Below are positions 20,406-31,700 of a stretch of 64,000 nucleotides of DNA, in pieces; the stretch's first letter is position 1; each line of letters begins with the position of its first letter. Under the pieces are notes generated by a model that was not told where the DNA came from, made no database searches, and saw only the letters and a list, made by a program, of their open reading frames with translations. Made by a program: the position numbers and the translations under genes. The DNA lies in the NCBI GenBank assembly GCA_029261995.1, contig JAJDAF010000058.1, forward strand, positions 124,001 through 188,000, written 5' to 3'. Source of the DNA: Candidatus Zhuqueibacterota bacterium. Its GTDB lineage: Bacteria; Zhuqueibacterota; Zhuqueibacteria; Oceanimicrobiales; Oceanimicrobiaceae.

Positions 20406-21497
20406 ATGAAAAAATATATTAGTCTGGTGCTGCTTGGAGCTACGATTCTCTTTGCCGGCTGTTCTTCAAGCGATGATTCTCTGAAACTGGAGCGCCTGTC
20501 AAATCTACCTCTGGCGGGCGGGCTGACGGACGTTTGGGGCTACATCGATGCAGTTTCGCAGAAGGAGTATGCCATCGTCGGCTTCGGTGGTTTTAGGGTT
20601 GCTGCAGACGCCGGCAGCGGTTTTTACATCATCGATGTCAGCGACCCGAAACGGCCTGAACAAGTCGCGATGATCAACACCGTTCCCGGATTTGACGTCA
20701 AGGTCTGGCAGCACTATGTCTATGCAGTCGATGGCAACAGCGGCGGCCAGGCGGCGATCGTCGATATCTCTGATGTGAGCGCGCCAACTGTGGTTGGCAA
20801 TTTCCCGACCTCTCACAATATTTTCATTTCAGACAACGGTTTGATGTTTCTCGAGACTGCCAGCAGTCCGCAGCGCATTTATGATTTGTCTGCTCCCACC
20901 AGTCCGCGGTTGCTGTGGCAGGGCGGCCAGGGCGGCCATGATGCGACGGTAATCGGCAATCGCTGGTATGACTTTGCGGAAGGAGCCTCTACCAATATTT
21001 TCGACATCTCGCAACCGAACAATCCCAGGTTGCTGGGCGCCATCACGGCGCCATTCATCGCCTTTCACCACAGCGGCTGGCCAACAGAAGATGGCCGCCA
21101 CTTGTTTATCTGTGATGAGCTGGCTGACCGCAACGGCGTGCCTGCCGATATCACCGTTTGGGACATCAGCGACGTGGGTGATCCGGCAAAAGTCGGTGAG
21201 TTCGCGGACCCCGGTTCCTCGGTGCACAATCTTTATGTGGTCGGCGACTATGCGTTTGTTTCCTACTACACAGCCGGTTTTCGTGTGTTCGATGTTTCCG
21301 ATCCGGCGCAACCCAAAGTCGTGAAGTCATTCGACACTTCCCAACTGAGCGGCCCGGTGGTTTTTGCCGGCGCATTCGGGGTTTACCCATTTGCCCCTGA
21401 CGGCAAGATCTATGTGAGTGACACCGGCAGCGGACTGCATGTGTTCAGATTCTCGGGCCTGCTTGATTCAGGTTCCCAAAGCCCACTTGCACCCTGA
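20406..21497 (+). CDS. LVIVD-repeat lipoprotein
   Basis: 363 aa. N-terminal lipoprotein signal with lipobox LFAGC (Cys19). The mature part is built of LVIVD-type propeller repeats, each with a strand and an 'I/FDxSDPxxPxxV' turn: IIDVSDPKRPEQV, IVDISDVSAPTVV, IFDISQPNNPRLL, VWDISDVGDPAKV, VFDVSDPAQPKVV. These form a beta-propeller on surface or periplasmic proteins; binding partner unknown. The upstream gap is 68 bases. An AT-rich stretch (GTATATAG near 20366) may be part of its own promoter. Confidence 0.85.
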   Translation: MKKYISLVLLGATILFAGCSSSDDSLKLERLSNLPLAGGLTDVWGYIDAVSQKEYAIVGFGGFRVAADAGSGFYIIDVSDPKRPEQVAMINTVPGFDVKVWQHYVYAVDGNSGGQAAIVDISDVSAPTVVGNFPTSHNIFISDNGLMFLETASSPQRIYDLSAPTSPRLLWQGGQGGHDATVIGNRWYDFAEGASTNIFDISQPNNPRLLGAITAPFIAFHHSGWPTEDGRHLFICDELADRNGVPADITVWDISDVGDPAKVGEFADPGSSVHNLYVVGDYAFVSYYTAGFRVFDVSDPAQPKVVKSFDTSQLSGPVVFAGAFGVYPFAPDGKIYVSDTGSGLHVFRFSGLLDSGSQSPLAP

Positions 21498-21636
21498 ACG
21501 AAAACGAACTCGCTTTCACCCTGCGGGCAGGCGGTTGAAGAATTTGTAATCGTCTCCAATTCGCTTGCAATCCTACGCCTTGTTTCATACCTTTCGTATT
21601 CCAATTTTGACTCGAACAAATAGGCGCGTTTCATCG

Positions 21637-24600
21637 ATGAATCCTACCTTCCGACTGCTGCAAGACATCATGAAGCAGCGTATTCTGGTGCTGGATGGCG
21701 CCATGGGCACCATGATCCAGCAATACAACCTGACCGACGAAGATTACCGCGGCCAGGCGTACAAAGACCATCCGCACGCCTTGAAGGGCAACAACGATCT
21801 TCTTTCCATCACAAAGCCGGAAGTGATTCAGGAAATTCACCGCACTTTTTTAGATGCCGGCGCGGATCTAATCGAGACCAATACCTTCAACGCGAATGGC
21901 ATCTCACAGGAGGACTATCATCTGTCGGAGAAATCCTATGAGATCAATCTTGTATCTGCCCGCATCGCGAAACAGGTTGCGCAGCAATACACCGCCAAAC
22001 AGCCAGAAAAGCCGCGCTTTGTAGCCGGCGCGCTCGGACCAGGCAACAAAACCCTGTCCATGTCGCCCGATGTCAATGATCCCGGTTTTCGAGCTGTCAC
22101 GTTCGAACAGGTTGCGGCGGCCTACTATGAGCAAACTCGCGGCCTGGTAGAAGGTGGCGTGGATATTCTTTTGGTCGAGACGATTTTCGATACGCTCAAC
22201 GCCAAAGCGGCCTTGTTCGCCATTCAAGAGTATTTTCGTCACACCGGAACTAGTCTGCCGGTTATGATTTCAGGCACCATCGTCGATGCCAGCGGCCGAA
22301 CCCTCTCTGGGCAGACCACCGAGGCCTTCTGGAACTCTGTCTCGCATACGCGCAATCTGCTCAGCATCGGCCTGAACTGTGCGCTTGGCGCACAACAGAT
22401 GCGCCCATTTGTTGAGCGACTCTCACGCATCGCGCCGCTGCCGACCACTCTCTATCCGAACGCGGGGTTGCCCAACGAATTTGGTGGTTATGATGAAACA
22501 CCTGAAATCATGGCGGAATTTTTCGAAGAATTCCTGGCCAGCGGATTTGTCAATATGGTCGGCGGCTGTTGTGGCACGACCCCGGAACACATCAAAGCGA
22601 TAGCAGAGGTCGCGGCAAAGTTTCCACCAAGAGCCCTGCCCGAAGTCAAAACTTATTTGCGTTTGAGTGGCCTCGAGCCGCTAACCTTGACGGAGCATAC
22701 GAATTTCGTCAATATTGGGGAGAGGACCAATGTCGCCGGTTCGCGCAAGTTTGCCCGCCTGATTATGGAAGGCAATTATGAAGAGGCTTTGTCAGTGGCT
22801 CGGCAACAAGTCGAAAACGGCGCACAGGTGATCGACATCAATATGGATGAGGGCATGCTCGATTCAGAGGCTGCGATGGTGAAGTTTCTGAACCTGCTCA
22901 GCACAGAGCCGGAAATCGCCCGCGTGCCGATCATGTTGGATTCGTCGAAGTGGAGCGTGATTGAGGCCGGCCTGCGCTGCATGCAGGGCAAGGGAATTGT
23001 CAATTCCATCAGCCTGAAGGAAGGCGAGGATGTCTTCAAGGAGCATGCTTGCATGATTCTTGAATATGGCGCGGCTGCGATTGTCATGGCCTTTGACGAA
23101 GATGGGCAAGCAGCGACATTTGAGCGCAAGATTGAGATTTGCGCCCGCGCCTACAAGATTCTAACGCAGGAAGTGGGTTTTCAGCCGCAGGACATCATCT
23201 TCGATCCGAACATCCTGACGGTTGCCACTGGCATCGATGAACACAACTCGTACGCCGTTGATTTTATCAAGGCCACAAAATGGATCAAAGATAATCTGCC
23301 GCTAGCCAGCGTCAGTGGCGGCGTCAGCAACGTTTCTTTCTCCTTTCGCGGCAACAATCCGGTGCGGGAGGCCATGCACTCAGCGTTTCTTTACCACGCT
23401 ATCGCCGCCGGTTTGGACATGGGCATTGTCAACGCCGGACAGCTTGAAGTGTACGAGGAGATTCAGGAGGATTTGCTTGAGTTGGTGGAAGATGTGCTCC
23501 TGAATCGCCGCCCGGATGCCACGGAGCGGCTGGTCGAATTCGCCGAGAGAGTGCAGTTCGATAGCGTTTCGGAAGAAAAACAGGCTGAATGGCGGAATGC
23601 GCCTGTGGAGGAAAGGCTCCGACACGCGCTTGTAAAGGGCATTGTCGATTACGTTGAAGAGGACACCGAGGAGGCTCGGCTGAAGTACGACAAGCCGATT
23701 TCCGTGATCGAAGGGCCCCTCATGGATGGCATGAATGTCGTCGGTGATTTGTTTGGCTCCGGCAAGATGTTCTTGCCGCAGGTCGTAAAGAGCGCCCGCG
23801 TCATGAAGAAATCCGTGGCCTACCTGACACCGTTCATCGACAAGGAAAAGGCATCCCAAGGCGCCAGTTCGCGTGCAAAAGTTCTGTTGGCAACTGTCAA
23901 AGGAGACGTGCACGACATTGGCAAGAATATCGTCGGTGTGGTGCTGGCATGCAACAACTATGAAGTCATTGATCTTGGGGTCATGGTGTCGTGCGAGGAT
24001 ATCCTGAGGCGGGCGCAGGAAGACAATGTCGATATTATTGGACTAAGCGGACTGATTACCCCGTCCCTCGACGAAATGGTATACAACGCCGGCGAGATGG
24101 AGCGGCTTGGCTTCAAGACGCCGCTGCTCATCGGCGGGGCCACCACCTCGCGGGTACACACGGCAGTCAAAATCGATCCCAATTACTCAGGGCCAACGAT
24201 TCATGTTTTGGACGCCTCGCGTAGCGTGCCGGTGGTGAGCAACCTGGTTGCCTCAAAACAGCAAAGTGAGAAATACCTGGATGAGTACCGAAAAGAGTAT
24301 GAGAAAGTCCGGGCAGACCATGCGCGCCGCACTGAAGCGAAGTCCATCATCTCGTTGGAAGCGGCTCGAAAGAACAAAGTCGCCATCGATTGGCGCCAGG
24401 AAGACATCACGACGCCCTCGAAATTGGGAACGGTAGCGTTCAAGAAGTACCCGCTCGCCGAAATCCGCGGTTACATTGACTGGTCGCCCTTCTTTTCCAC
24501 CTGGGAGTTGAGTGGAAAATATCCGACAATCCTGGACGATAAAATTGTCGGCGAGGAGGCGCGCAAGCTGTTTGCCGATGCCAACAGACTGCTGGATGAA

Positions 24601-25317
24601 ATCGTTGACAAAGGCCTGGTTGTCGCGAATGGCGTGGTTGGTTTGTTTCCGGCAAACTCAGTTGGGGATGATATCGAAATCTACAGCGATGAAGGCCGAA
24701 ATGCCCTTCTGACAACCGTGCACACCCTGCGCCAGCAGACGCAAAAGACCGGCAATCACCCAAACCAGGCGCTTGCGGATTACATTGCGCCCAAGACATC
24801 TGGCGTCCACGATTACATCGGCGCGTTTGCCGTCACGGCTGGACTGGGCGCCGACAAGCTGGTCGCCCGTTTCGAAAAAGACCACGACGACTACCACGCC
24901 ATCATGGTCAAAGCTCTGGCGGATCGGCTGGCTGAGGCATTTGCCGAACTCCTGCACGAGAAAGTGCGCCAGCAATGCTGGGGCTACGCCTCGGATGAAT
25001 CCTTCACCGACGAAGATTTGATTTGGGAACGTTACCGGGGTATTCGCCCCGCGCCGGGCTATCCCGCCTGCCCGGATCACACGGAGAAGCGAATTCTGTT
25101 CGACTTGCTCTCGGCGGAGGAAGTCACAGGTGTCTCTTTGACTGAGACATTTGCAATGGCTCCGGCGGCGTCTGTTTGTGGTGTTTATTTTGCGCATCCG
25201 CAGGCGAAGTATTTCTCGGTTGGGCGGATTGCGGCCGACCAGGCGATAGATTATTCCCGCCGCAAGGACATGGCTGTTGCGGAGGTGGAGCGATGGCTGC
25301 GGGCGAATTTAGGGTAG
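21637..25317 (+). CDS. metH: Cobalamin-dependent methionine synthase MetH
   Basis: 1,226 aa, close to the 1,227 aa of the E. coli enzyme. Transfers the methyl group from methyltetrahydrofolate to homocysteine through methylcobalamin. Seen in order: homocysteine domain with Zn ligands Cys248 (LNCALG) and Cys311-Cys312 (GGCCGT); pterin domain (about 355-630, [11 protein letters not shown]); B12 cap; B12-binding domain with [10 protein letters not shown], where His759 is the lower cobalt ligand; and a C-terminal AdoMet reactivation domain with [23 protein letters not shown] is chosen because upstream codons add no family-like sequence. The 139-base upstream gap has no recognisable cobalamin or SAM riboswitch. 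Confidence 0.97.
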   Translation: MNPTFRLLQDIMKQRILVLDGAMGTMIQQYNLTDEDYRGQAYKDHPHALKGNNDLLSITKPEVIQEIHRTFLDAGADLIETNTFNANGISQEDYHLSEKSYEINLVSARIAKQVAQQYTAKQPEKPRFVAGALGPGNKTLSMSPDVNDPGFRAVTFEQVAAAYYEQTRGLVEGGVDILLVETIFDTLNAKAALFAIQEYFRHTGTSLPVMISGTIVDASGRTLSGQTTEAFWNSVSHTRNLLSIGLNCALGAQQMRPFVERLSRIAPLPTTLYPNAGLPNEFGGYDETPEIMAEFFEEFLASGFVNMVGGCCGTTPEHIKAIAEVAAKFPPRALPEVKTYLRLSGLEPLTLTEHTNFVNIGERTNVAGSRKFARLIMEGNYEEALSVARQQVENGAQVIDINMDEGMLDSEAAMVKFLNLLSTEPEIARVPIMLDSSKWSVIEAGLRCMQGKGIVNSISLKEGEDVFKEHACMILEYGAAAIVMAFDEDGQAATFERKIEICARAYKILTQEVGFQPQDIIFDPNILTVATGIDEHNSYAVDFIKATKWIKDNLPLASVSGGVSNVSFSFRGNNPVREAMHSAFLYHAIAAGLDMGIVNAGQLEVYEEIQEDLLELVEDVLLNRRPDATERLVEFAERVQFDSVSEEKQAEWRNAPVEERLRHALVKGIVDYVEEDTEEARLKYDKPISVIEGPLMDGMNVVGDLFGSGKMFLPQVVKSARVMKKSVAYLTPFIDKEKASQGASSRAKVLLATVKGDVHDIGKNIVGVVLACNNYEVIDLGVMVSCEDILRRAQEDNVDIIGLSGLITPSLDEMVYNAGEMERLGFKTPLLIGGATTSRVHTAVKIDPNYSGPTIHVLDASRSVPVVSNLVASKQQSEKYLDEYRKEYEKVRADHARRTEAKSIISLEAARKNKVAIDWRQEDITTPSKLGTVAFKKYPLAEIRGYIDWSPFFSTWELSGKYPTILDDKIVGEEARKLFADANRLLDEIVDKGLVVANGVVGLFPANSVGDDIEIYSDEGRNALLTTVHTLRQQTQKTGNHPNQALADYIAPKTSGVHDYIGAFAVTAGLGADKLVARFEKDHDDYHAIMVKALADRLAEAFAELLHEKVRQQCWGYASDESFTDEDLIWERYRGIRPAPGYPACPDHTEKRILFDLLSAEEVTGVSLTETFAMAPAASVCGVYFAHPQAKYFSVGRIAADQAIDYSRRKDMAVAEVERWLRANLG

Positions 25318-25380
25318 AAGAACGAGCATGCGCGCCTGTGCAGACTGTCGCGACTCACCGTGAATAATCCCCAGAGAGTC

Positions 25381-28300
25381 TTAATCCTTCAGGACAAAAG
25401 CCAAGCCCTCGATATCAAAATCGTGAGTGACTGTCACTGGCAGGGCCGTCCCGATTCCTGAGCGTGTGTTGATCTCAACAAACTTGTGTGTCCCCTCGCT
25501 GAATCCATAGAGCCTTCCGGTCTTGTCGAAGGAAAGACTTTCAACATCTTCGAATCCGATTTCATTGATTGGGTGCACTAGCGTGCCCAGACCGCTTGCA
25601 GGATCTATTCGAACGAGCCTGTCCGTCGTTATTTCAACGCCGTACAATCTGATCTCCGCATTGTTCGAAAAGGCGAGTCCCTGAACATCCTTGAATCCGA
25701 TGTCATCGATCAAAGTAAACTTGGCGGTTGTCTTGTTCAGCTTGCCAAGTCGTTCGTCACTTTCGATTACGAACAACTTGTGGGTTTGGGGATGAATTGC
25801 CATCCCTGTGATCTCCTTATCGACTTTCCCTATCAGTTTTGCTGGAATGCGGGTATCCCCAGCTTCCGTTGGAATATCGCCGATATCGATTTTGTAGAGT
25901 GCTCGCGGGCTATTGGAGAAAACCAGGAGCTGCTGTGAATCAGAATCCCAAGCCAGCGCTTCCATTTGTTCTACTTTTTTGCCACTGGTAATATTGACGA
26001 CGATTCCCAGGTCCACGAAGGTCGGTGGATTTGCACGCAGGTTTAGTTCGATAAACCGTTGTTTGTCGTCATCGACGCCGTAGGCAAGGCCGTGGTTGGG
26101 GTCGTAGGGAAAAGGATCGTCGATATCCGGCACAGTATCGTTGTCCGAGTCAGAATCTAGAAAATTAACGATGTCGTCTCCATCGCTATCGTCCTCTCCT
26201 TCGTCTCTATCGGAGTGGTCATCATTGTCGGAGTCTCGGTCTTCGCAGTTTAGTTTACCGTCCCCATCCTGATCGTCGTCAGGACCGCAACCATCCCGGT
26301 CGTTCGGTATAGTGTCCTTGTCTTTGTCTCCCGATGTATCTTCGGGTAACTCCGTCACGACTGCCACGGCCTGAAAATGACGTGTGAAGCTACGTGGCGT
26401 TAAGGTGAAGAGTTCGGCACCATTGGTACTGGAACCCGGCTCTTCGCCTGGTAGAAACCTTGCCTGGGTCGAGTCGATGACGAATTCGACTTCAAATTCA
26501 TAGCCACCGTTGCCAAAGTTTTCCAAGCGAGAAACAAACCGGGAGAAGATGCCATCGTTCGCGAAGCGATCTCCAAGTTGTCGGTTACCGTCATCCCTGA
26601 GGCGGAAAAATCTGGAGCGTCCCGTCGGAGTGACCATTGTTGCAAATACGGATATGTTGAGTAGAGGCAAATGGTCACGGGCAACGGCTTCCAGTTGGAT
26701 GCCAGCCAGAGTCTTTCTCTCGGTCCGAGTGGCGAGTTGCGGGTTGACGTTTACTCTGGCGGTGATTTTTTGTGCGGTGGCATAAACCTGAACGTCCCGG
26801 CTGATGCCAGTTGGCTGGAAGAGAAAATCCGCTTGAATCTCGCGTGTCAAATCTAGGATCGCGAAGTTCCAAAATCCGCTTTGCGGATCCGGGATTGCAA
26901 AACTAAGATAGCGGTCGCTTTCGTTGAGTCTGATGTCGAGAGATCTACCGGCTCGCAAATCTTTGGTGGAGATTATGGTGGTGTCGGGAGCAATTGCAAT
27001 TAACTCCAGATTCTCTTGCGCTGTGGACCAAATGAGAGAGAAATTTGCCTGTGCCAGCCCCGTTTCGACGAACACGGGCCGCAACTCGAGCGTGTCTGCC
27101 GAGGTTATCTTGTCCGGCGGTAACACAGCGCGCAAGCTAACCACCTGGCCTTCGATTGCTTTTGCGTCTGCGCCCTCATACTCTTCATCATCGAACGGCT
27201 CTGTCTGCGGCTGGTCCAGATCAGAGCCACCTTGTACAAGCGCAGCGAGCGCCATAAATGGTTCCCCAAAGCCCACTGAATTCTCCGATGCCCAGAACGT
27301 GGCTCCCGACTCTTGTGCGATCTGCTGCAGCATTGCCTCGTCCGTGGAGCCGCCTAATGATACGGTGTGCAGAAGGATGCCTTCACTGACTATGTCAGGG
27401 AGAACGGCGAGAGGTTCGAAATTGGGATCACCGGGCGGATAGTTGTGAAAACCATCGGTGACCAGAATGATAATTTCCGGTCCCTGGCTGGTGGCGGCCA
27501 CGAACATATCTTTAGCCGCAACCATGCCTCCTCCGATGTTCGTCCACCCTGTCGCACTGAACGACACCGCGGCTTTTGCATTTGCGATGACCATCGCATC
27601 GTCTGTCAGTGTCGTGAGTCCGAGTCGTTGTTGAGTTGTGTGGTTGAACGAAATGACCCCAAGCTCGACGTCCGCGAAGTCTGCACCTTTGATGCCAGGA
27701 ATGAGAAGATCGATAAATAACTCTGAGAATAGGCGCAGGTTCTCTAATTTGGGTGTGCCGTCAGCTCCCGAACCATTCATGCTGCCAGAATTGTTGAGCA
27801 GCAAGACAATCTTCACTTTTGGTGCGTCCGGAACGGAGAAATCTGGCGGAGAAAAACAGTTCTCCGAGAGAGCATCCGAACAATCGGGTAGTGGATTAGG
27901 GTTAGGCGCTGTGGCTACCCCATCGTCACTGGGGGCATCGATATCATCGTAGGCCTCTGCGATCGTCTCCCAGCACGGCTTGCCGTCATGGTCTGCATGT
28001 TGATGGGTATCACAGTCGGGGTCGTGGTTACCGGACCAGCAAAACTCGGTGACTGTGTGGACGGGCGTGGATTCAGCGTCAAAGTAAACGTCGTCCTCTT
28101 TAAAGTCGTCCATTAGACAACCTGTGAAAGCCGGAGGACCGGCCTCTGCCACGCCGGAGGACAAAGGAGGCGTTGTGCATGTAGCCCCGGTATCATCAGT
28201 AACGCATTCACTGCTGCTCGACTTGTCTCCATCCCTGTCTCTGTACTCATCGCGCAGATCAAAAAAGTAGTGTCCAAATTCATGAGCAATGGTTACAGCG

Positions 28301-28728
28301 GCTCTTTCATCAATATCTTCCTTGTCGCTGATATCGTCAATTGTCCAGATATAGACACTTTTCAGTCCCACCTGGCCTATTTGTCCGGTGACATTTGCGT
28401 CACCGGAAGGAGCGGTTGTGCGGGTCTTCTGGATGTACATGTCCGCGAATTCCAAACCAACGTTATTTCTTAGAACGAACACATGTCCCAAGCGAGCCTG
28501 GCCATCGGTGGCATCGAAAAGAATTCGACTTGCCTGTGTCAGGCGTGCTGTTATTCGATCGATGTCCGCGTCCGTGACGAATGGGTCCAAGGTGACGATG
28601 ATGTCGAACTTGCCGTCGTGAAAGCGGCCGTTGCCAGCCAGTAGCGGTTTTTGCAGTCCGGCCATGCATGCCATGATTGCGAAAAGCAACACACCTAAAG
28701 CGTTGGCGTTCTTCTGTGCGTATTTCAT
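25381..28728 (-). CDS. Secreted CLCA-like metalloprotease with VWA domain and calcium-binding repeats
   Basis: 1,115 aa; SD AGGAG seven bases before the ATG at 28728. Signal peptide about 1-32. The N-terminal domain (about 40-290) has H149-E-F-G-H153 followed by DEY at 160-162, the same spacing as in CLCA proteins (HExxHxxxGxxDEY), except that the Gly position is Asp157. A VWA domain follows (about 303-490) with LLLNNSGSM in place of the usual DxSxS metal site. Then come beta-sandwich domains (to about 790), a run of thrombospondin type 3-like Asp-rich calcium repeats (about 800-878, DQDGDGKLNCEDRDSDNDD) and a propeller-like C-terminus. Protease plus VWA plus beta-sandwich is the CLCA layout (known members cleave themselves). 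No T9SS tail is seen. It is the last gene of the minus-strand block, 64 bases after the CHAT gene. Protease activity is inferred. Confidence 0.8.
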   Translation of the reverse strand: MKYAQKNANALGVLLFAIMACMAGLQKPLLAGNGRFHDGKFDIIVTLDPFVTDADIDRITARLTQASRILFDATDGQARLGHVFVLRNNVGLEFADMYIQKTRTTAPSGDANVTGQIGQVGLKSVYIWTIDDISDKEDIDERAAVTIAHEFGHYFFDLRDEYRDRDGDKSSSSECVTDDTGATCTTPPLSSGVAEAGPPAFTGCLMDDFKEDDVYFDAESTPVHTVTEFCWSGNHDPDCDTHQHADHDGKPCWETIAEAYDDIDAPSDDGVATAPNPNPLPDCSDALSENCFSPPDFSVPDAPKVKIVLLLNNSGSMNGSGADGTPKLENLRLFSELFIDLLIPGIKGADFADVELGVISFNHTTQQRLGLTTLTDDAMVIANAKAAVSFSATGWTNIGGGMVAAKDMFVAATSQGPEIIILVTDGFHNYPPGDPNFEPLAVLPDIVSEGILLHTVSLGGSTDEAMLQQIAQESGATFWASENSVGFGEPFMALAALVQGGSDLDQPQTEPFDDEEYEGADAKAIEGQVVSLRAVLPPDKITSADTLELRPVFVETGLAQANFSLIWSTAQENLELIAIAPDTTIISTKDLRAGRSLDIRLNESDRYLSFAIPDPQSGFWNFAILDLTREIQADFLFQPTGISRDVQVYATAQKITARVNVNPQLATRTERKTLAGIQLEAVARDHLPLLNISVFATMVTPTGRSRFFRLRDDGNRQLGDRFANDGIFSRFVSRLENFGNGGYEFEVEFVIDSTQARFLPGEEPGSSTNGAELFTLTPRSFTRHFQAVAVVTELPEDTSGDKDKDTIPNDRDGCGPDDDQDGDGKLNCEDRDSDNDDHSDRDEGEDDSDGDDIVNFLDSDSDNDTVPDIDDPFPYDPNHGLAYGVDDDKQRFIELNLRANPPTFVDLGIVVNITSGKKVEQMEALAWDSDSQQLLVFSNSPRALYKIDIGDIPTEAGDTRIPAKLIGKVDKEITGMAIHPQTHKLFVIESDERLGKLNKTTAKFTLIDDIGFKDVQGLAFSNNAEIRLYGVEITTDRLVRIDPASGLGTLVHPINEIGFEDVESLSFDKTGRLYGFSEGTHKFVEINTRSGIGTALPVTVTHDFDIEGLAFVLKD

Positions 28729-28792
28729 CAATTATCTCCTCAGATATGAATTGTGAGAGATTCGCCAAAAGGCGCCGAAGTTATTTAGTTCG

Positions 28793-31700
28793 TCAATTAG
28801 ACCTCTGTCTTCGAGATCGAGCTGCAACCACTAGGAGAATCATAATGGTGGCAAGTGTCGCCAATAGCAGCAAGATGCGTGGATAGCTGCCGTCTGGCTC
28901 GCCTGGGTCGCCGAACATGGTAAAGGCCGCCCAGAACAAGGGGTGCTGATAGTGGAGGTCGCCCCGTGGCTGCGTATCCGAAATCATGCCGCGCTTTGCT
29001 TTCGCCAACGCTTCACTCTTGCGCAGCCCGTCGAGGAGATAGAGTTTGTAGAACTCAGGCATGAGCTGTGATGAAACCAAATCGACGATTTTCCAACGAG
29101 TCATGAGCACCGATTTGGCGCCCGCACTTAAGAAGAGTCTAGGAAGCCCAAGAGTGCCCTCACCGGCGACGGGTTTGCCTCTGCCGGTCTCGCAGGCGCT
29201 CAAAGTAACCAGGTCAGCGTCCAAGTTGAGTCCCGCTATCTCATAGCCCATCAGGAAGCCGTCGTCGGTTGCGTCCGGTCCCGCCGATAAAACCAGGCCG
29301 CTGAACGCATCATAGGTACTATCGACAAAGCCGTGCGTGGCAAAATGCAGGATATCGTAGTCCACGGCATTTTGAAACGAAGTCTCCGTGGCTGCATCTT
29401 TTTCGTAGAGTTCGCACCATGGCGCGATTTCGGCGATTCTGGCTGCTTCGACACCTGCAAACGGCAACGGTTCCAGTGAAATGCCGGTGTTCCGCAGATA
29501 GATCTGCCGGATGTGACTCGCTGAGTCCGAGTTAGTTGCCGCGAAGGATTCGGGTTGTCGATTTGTGTGGTTGTTTCGATCTGTACTTAGAGAAGGTTGC
29601 GCCAGAGGATTTGCATAGACCGCAATGCTCGGCCGCTGCAACCGCCAGCGAGATCCCCTTTCCAGGAGCAGGCTGCTGGGATTGTATGTGAATGCGTAAC
29701 GCTTCTGCAAGAAGTGCTGGGCGTAGGTTGGCTTATCCGTTGGAGTAAAAGCTGGCCGGTCCGGCGGCTGCGTGAGCAGCATTTCGAACGGTAGATTCAG
29801 TAGACTCATGTCTGGCACGATTACCAGATTTCGGGACAAATCGACGGCGGCTTCCACAGGAGAAAATAGTTTTTCAAATAAGTTGAAAGCGATATCTGCA
29901 TTGAAGCGCGTTTCAGCGAAAGTCTCGCGTGTGAATTCATGCAGCGGAGCCATGAGGGCGTTGACAGCAGACTCAATCTCGGTTTCCGTCGTCGTCAGTG
30001 GAATGAACTCTATGCCTTTTCTCGTGAGCGCAAGGACAAAAGCTGATTCTTCTGAAAGATGGTAGAGTAAGATTGTGTAATCACGATGCGCCGCCTGGGT
30101 AGCGGTTCCAAACAACGCCTGCTGTGGTGATTCCTGCACGCCCTTAAAGGCAGGTAAGTTTTCAGTCAGGCGAAGACGCTGCTCAATCAGGGCTAATCGG
30201 CTTATCTCGATGTCAGCTCGCTGTTGACTCAAGGCGCTGTCACTGAATACAGTCTTTTGTGCTTGTTGACGCAGCGCTCGCTGTCTACGTTGCAGATTTT
30301 GACAGACTTGGCCATAACCCGAAGCAATACGTTCCTGCATCGGTCTGCTTTGGGTCGCCATTCTCTGGCGTCGGAGTTCACGTAGGGTGCGCCCACGAGT
30401 GCTTTCCAAATACAAATACAGACTATCCAGCATGTCCGGCTTCTCGGAACCGACATAGAGCTGATGATAGCAGTCTATGATGTTTTCGTAGACTTCCGAT
30501 GCATCCACAAAATAGGCAACTCTGAACTGTTCGGTTTTGAGCCTTGCTCTCGTTTTCTCGATAATGCTTGCCGCTATTTTGAATTCTTGAATGGCTTCGG
30601 GAATGTCTTCATTCGTTTTGTGGACTTCGCCAAGGCCAACATGAATGGCGGACTCGGCGTCTGTGTTATCTGGCTTGGTTCTTTCCAGGGCGCTGAGATA
30701 CTGCTCCTCGGCGTCAGCCAACCTACCTTCGAGAAACTGCATCCGGCCCAAATAGATTGAGGACCAGAGCGCCAGGTTATCTGATTCACCCGATCTGGCC
30801 AGCTTATGCGCCCGCTCAAGGTGTGACTTGGCATCGGTGTATACCTTTTCGGCGAGACAGCTTCTGGCAATTTGAAAATGCCAGTAAGCGCGACGCCTTA
30901 GATAGCCATCCTGAAAAACAGGGGAATTGAGGAGACCATTGTATATGCCTCTTGCCTCTCTATTTCTGCCTTCAAGACGATAGGTGTCGGCCAAACCCTC
31001 CCGCGCCCTGCGGATGAACTCGACAATGTTCTTACTGGTCGAAATGTCGTAGGCTTGGGCGTAGAGCCTTGCCGCGAGTCGGGTCTGTCCTGCAATTTTG
31101 TTGATGTCTGCTTGGTTCAATAAAGCTTCGATCAACTTTTGTTGATTGTTGGATTTCTGCGCAAATTGGGCGCTCAAATCATAGTACTTCAGCGCTTCAT
31201 CATATTGCTGCTTCAGATAAAACAACAAGCCCATGTGAGAATACCAGACTGACAACTTCCAATCCGACTTCAAGCGTTCGGAATACGAGATGGCCTGGCG
31301 AAAAAGCGTATCGGCCTTTGCGTATTCACTATTGTCGCGATGAATAATGGCCCTGTTTCCTGCCAGGTATTCCAGGCTTGGGATATCGTTGATTCCCCGA
31401 GCAATAGCATACGATGAATCGTAGTTGGCAAGGGCTTCGTGCGGGTTCCTGGAATTTCGTTTCAGAATACCCAAGACCATTAATAGCTTGGCTTCTGATT
31501 TGCGATCCCCCAACTGACGCGAAAGTTCAAGTCCCTTTCGCCACCACAATTCGGCGGTTTCATTTTGCCGTTGTCGGTAGTAACAATAGCCCAAGTTGTA
31601 CAGAGTTGCCGGATGGTGCAAAATCCTCTCCGGTAGTTGCTCCAATTGCTGGGTTGCTTTGCCAAAATCCAGGTTCAAAAAAGTGTGCAAGGCATCTGCA

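Noticed and set aside
21498-21636. Possible cobalamin or SAM riboswitch before metH
   Set aside because: Only 139 bases, no B12-box or SAM-box-like conserved bases; a CCTGC/GCAGG repeat near 21522 has too short a loop and no U-tract.
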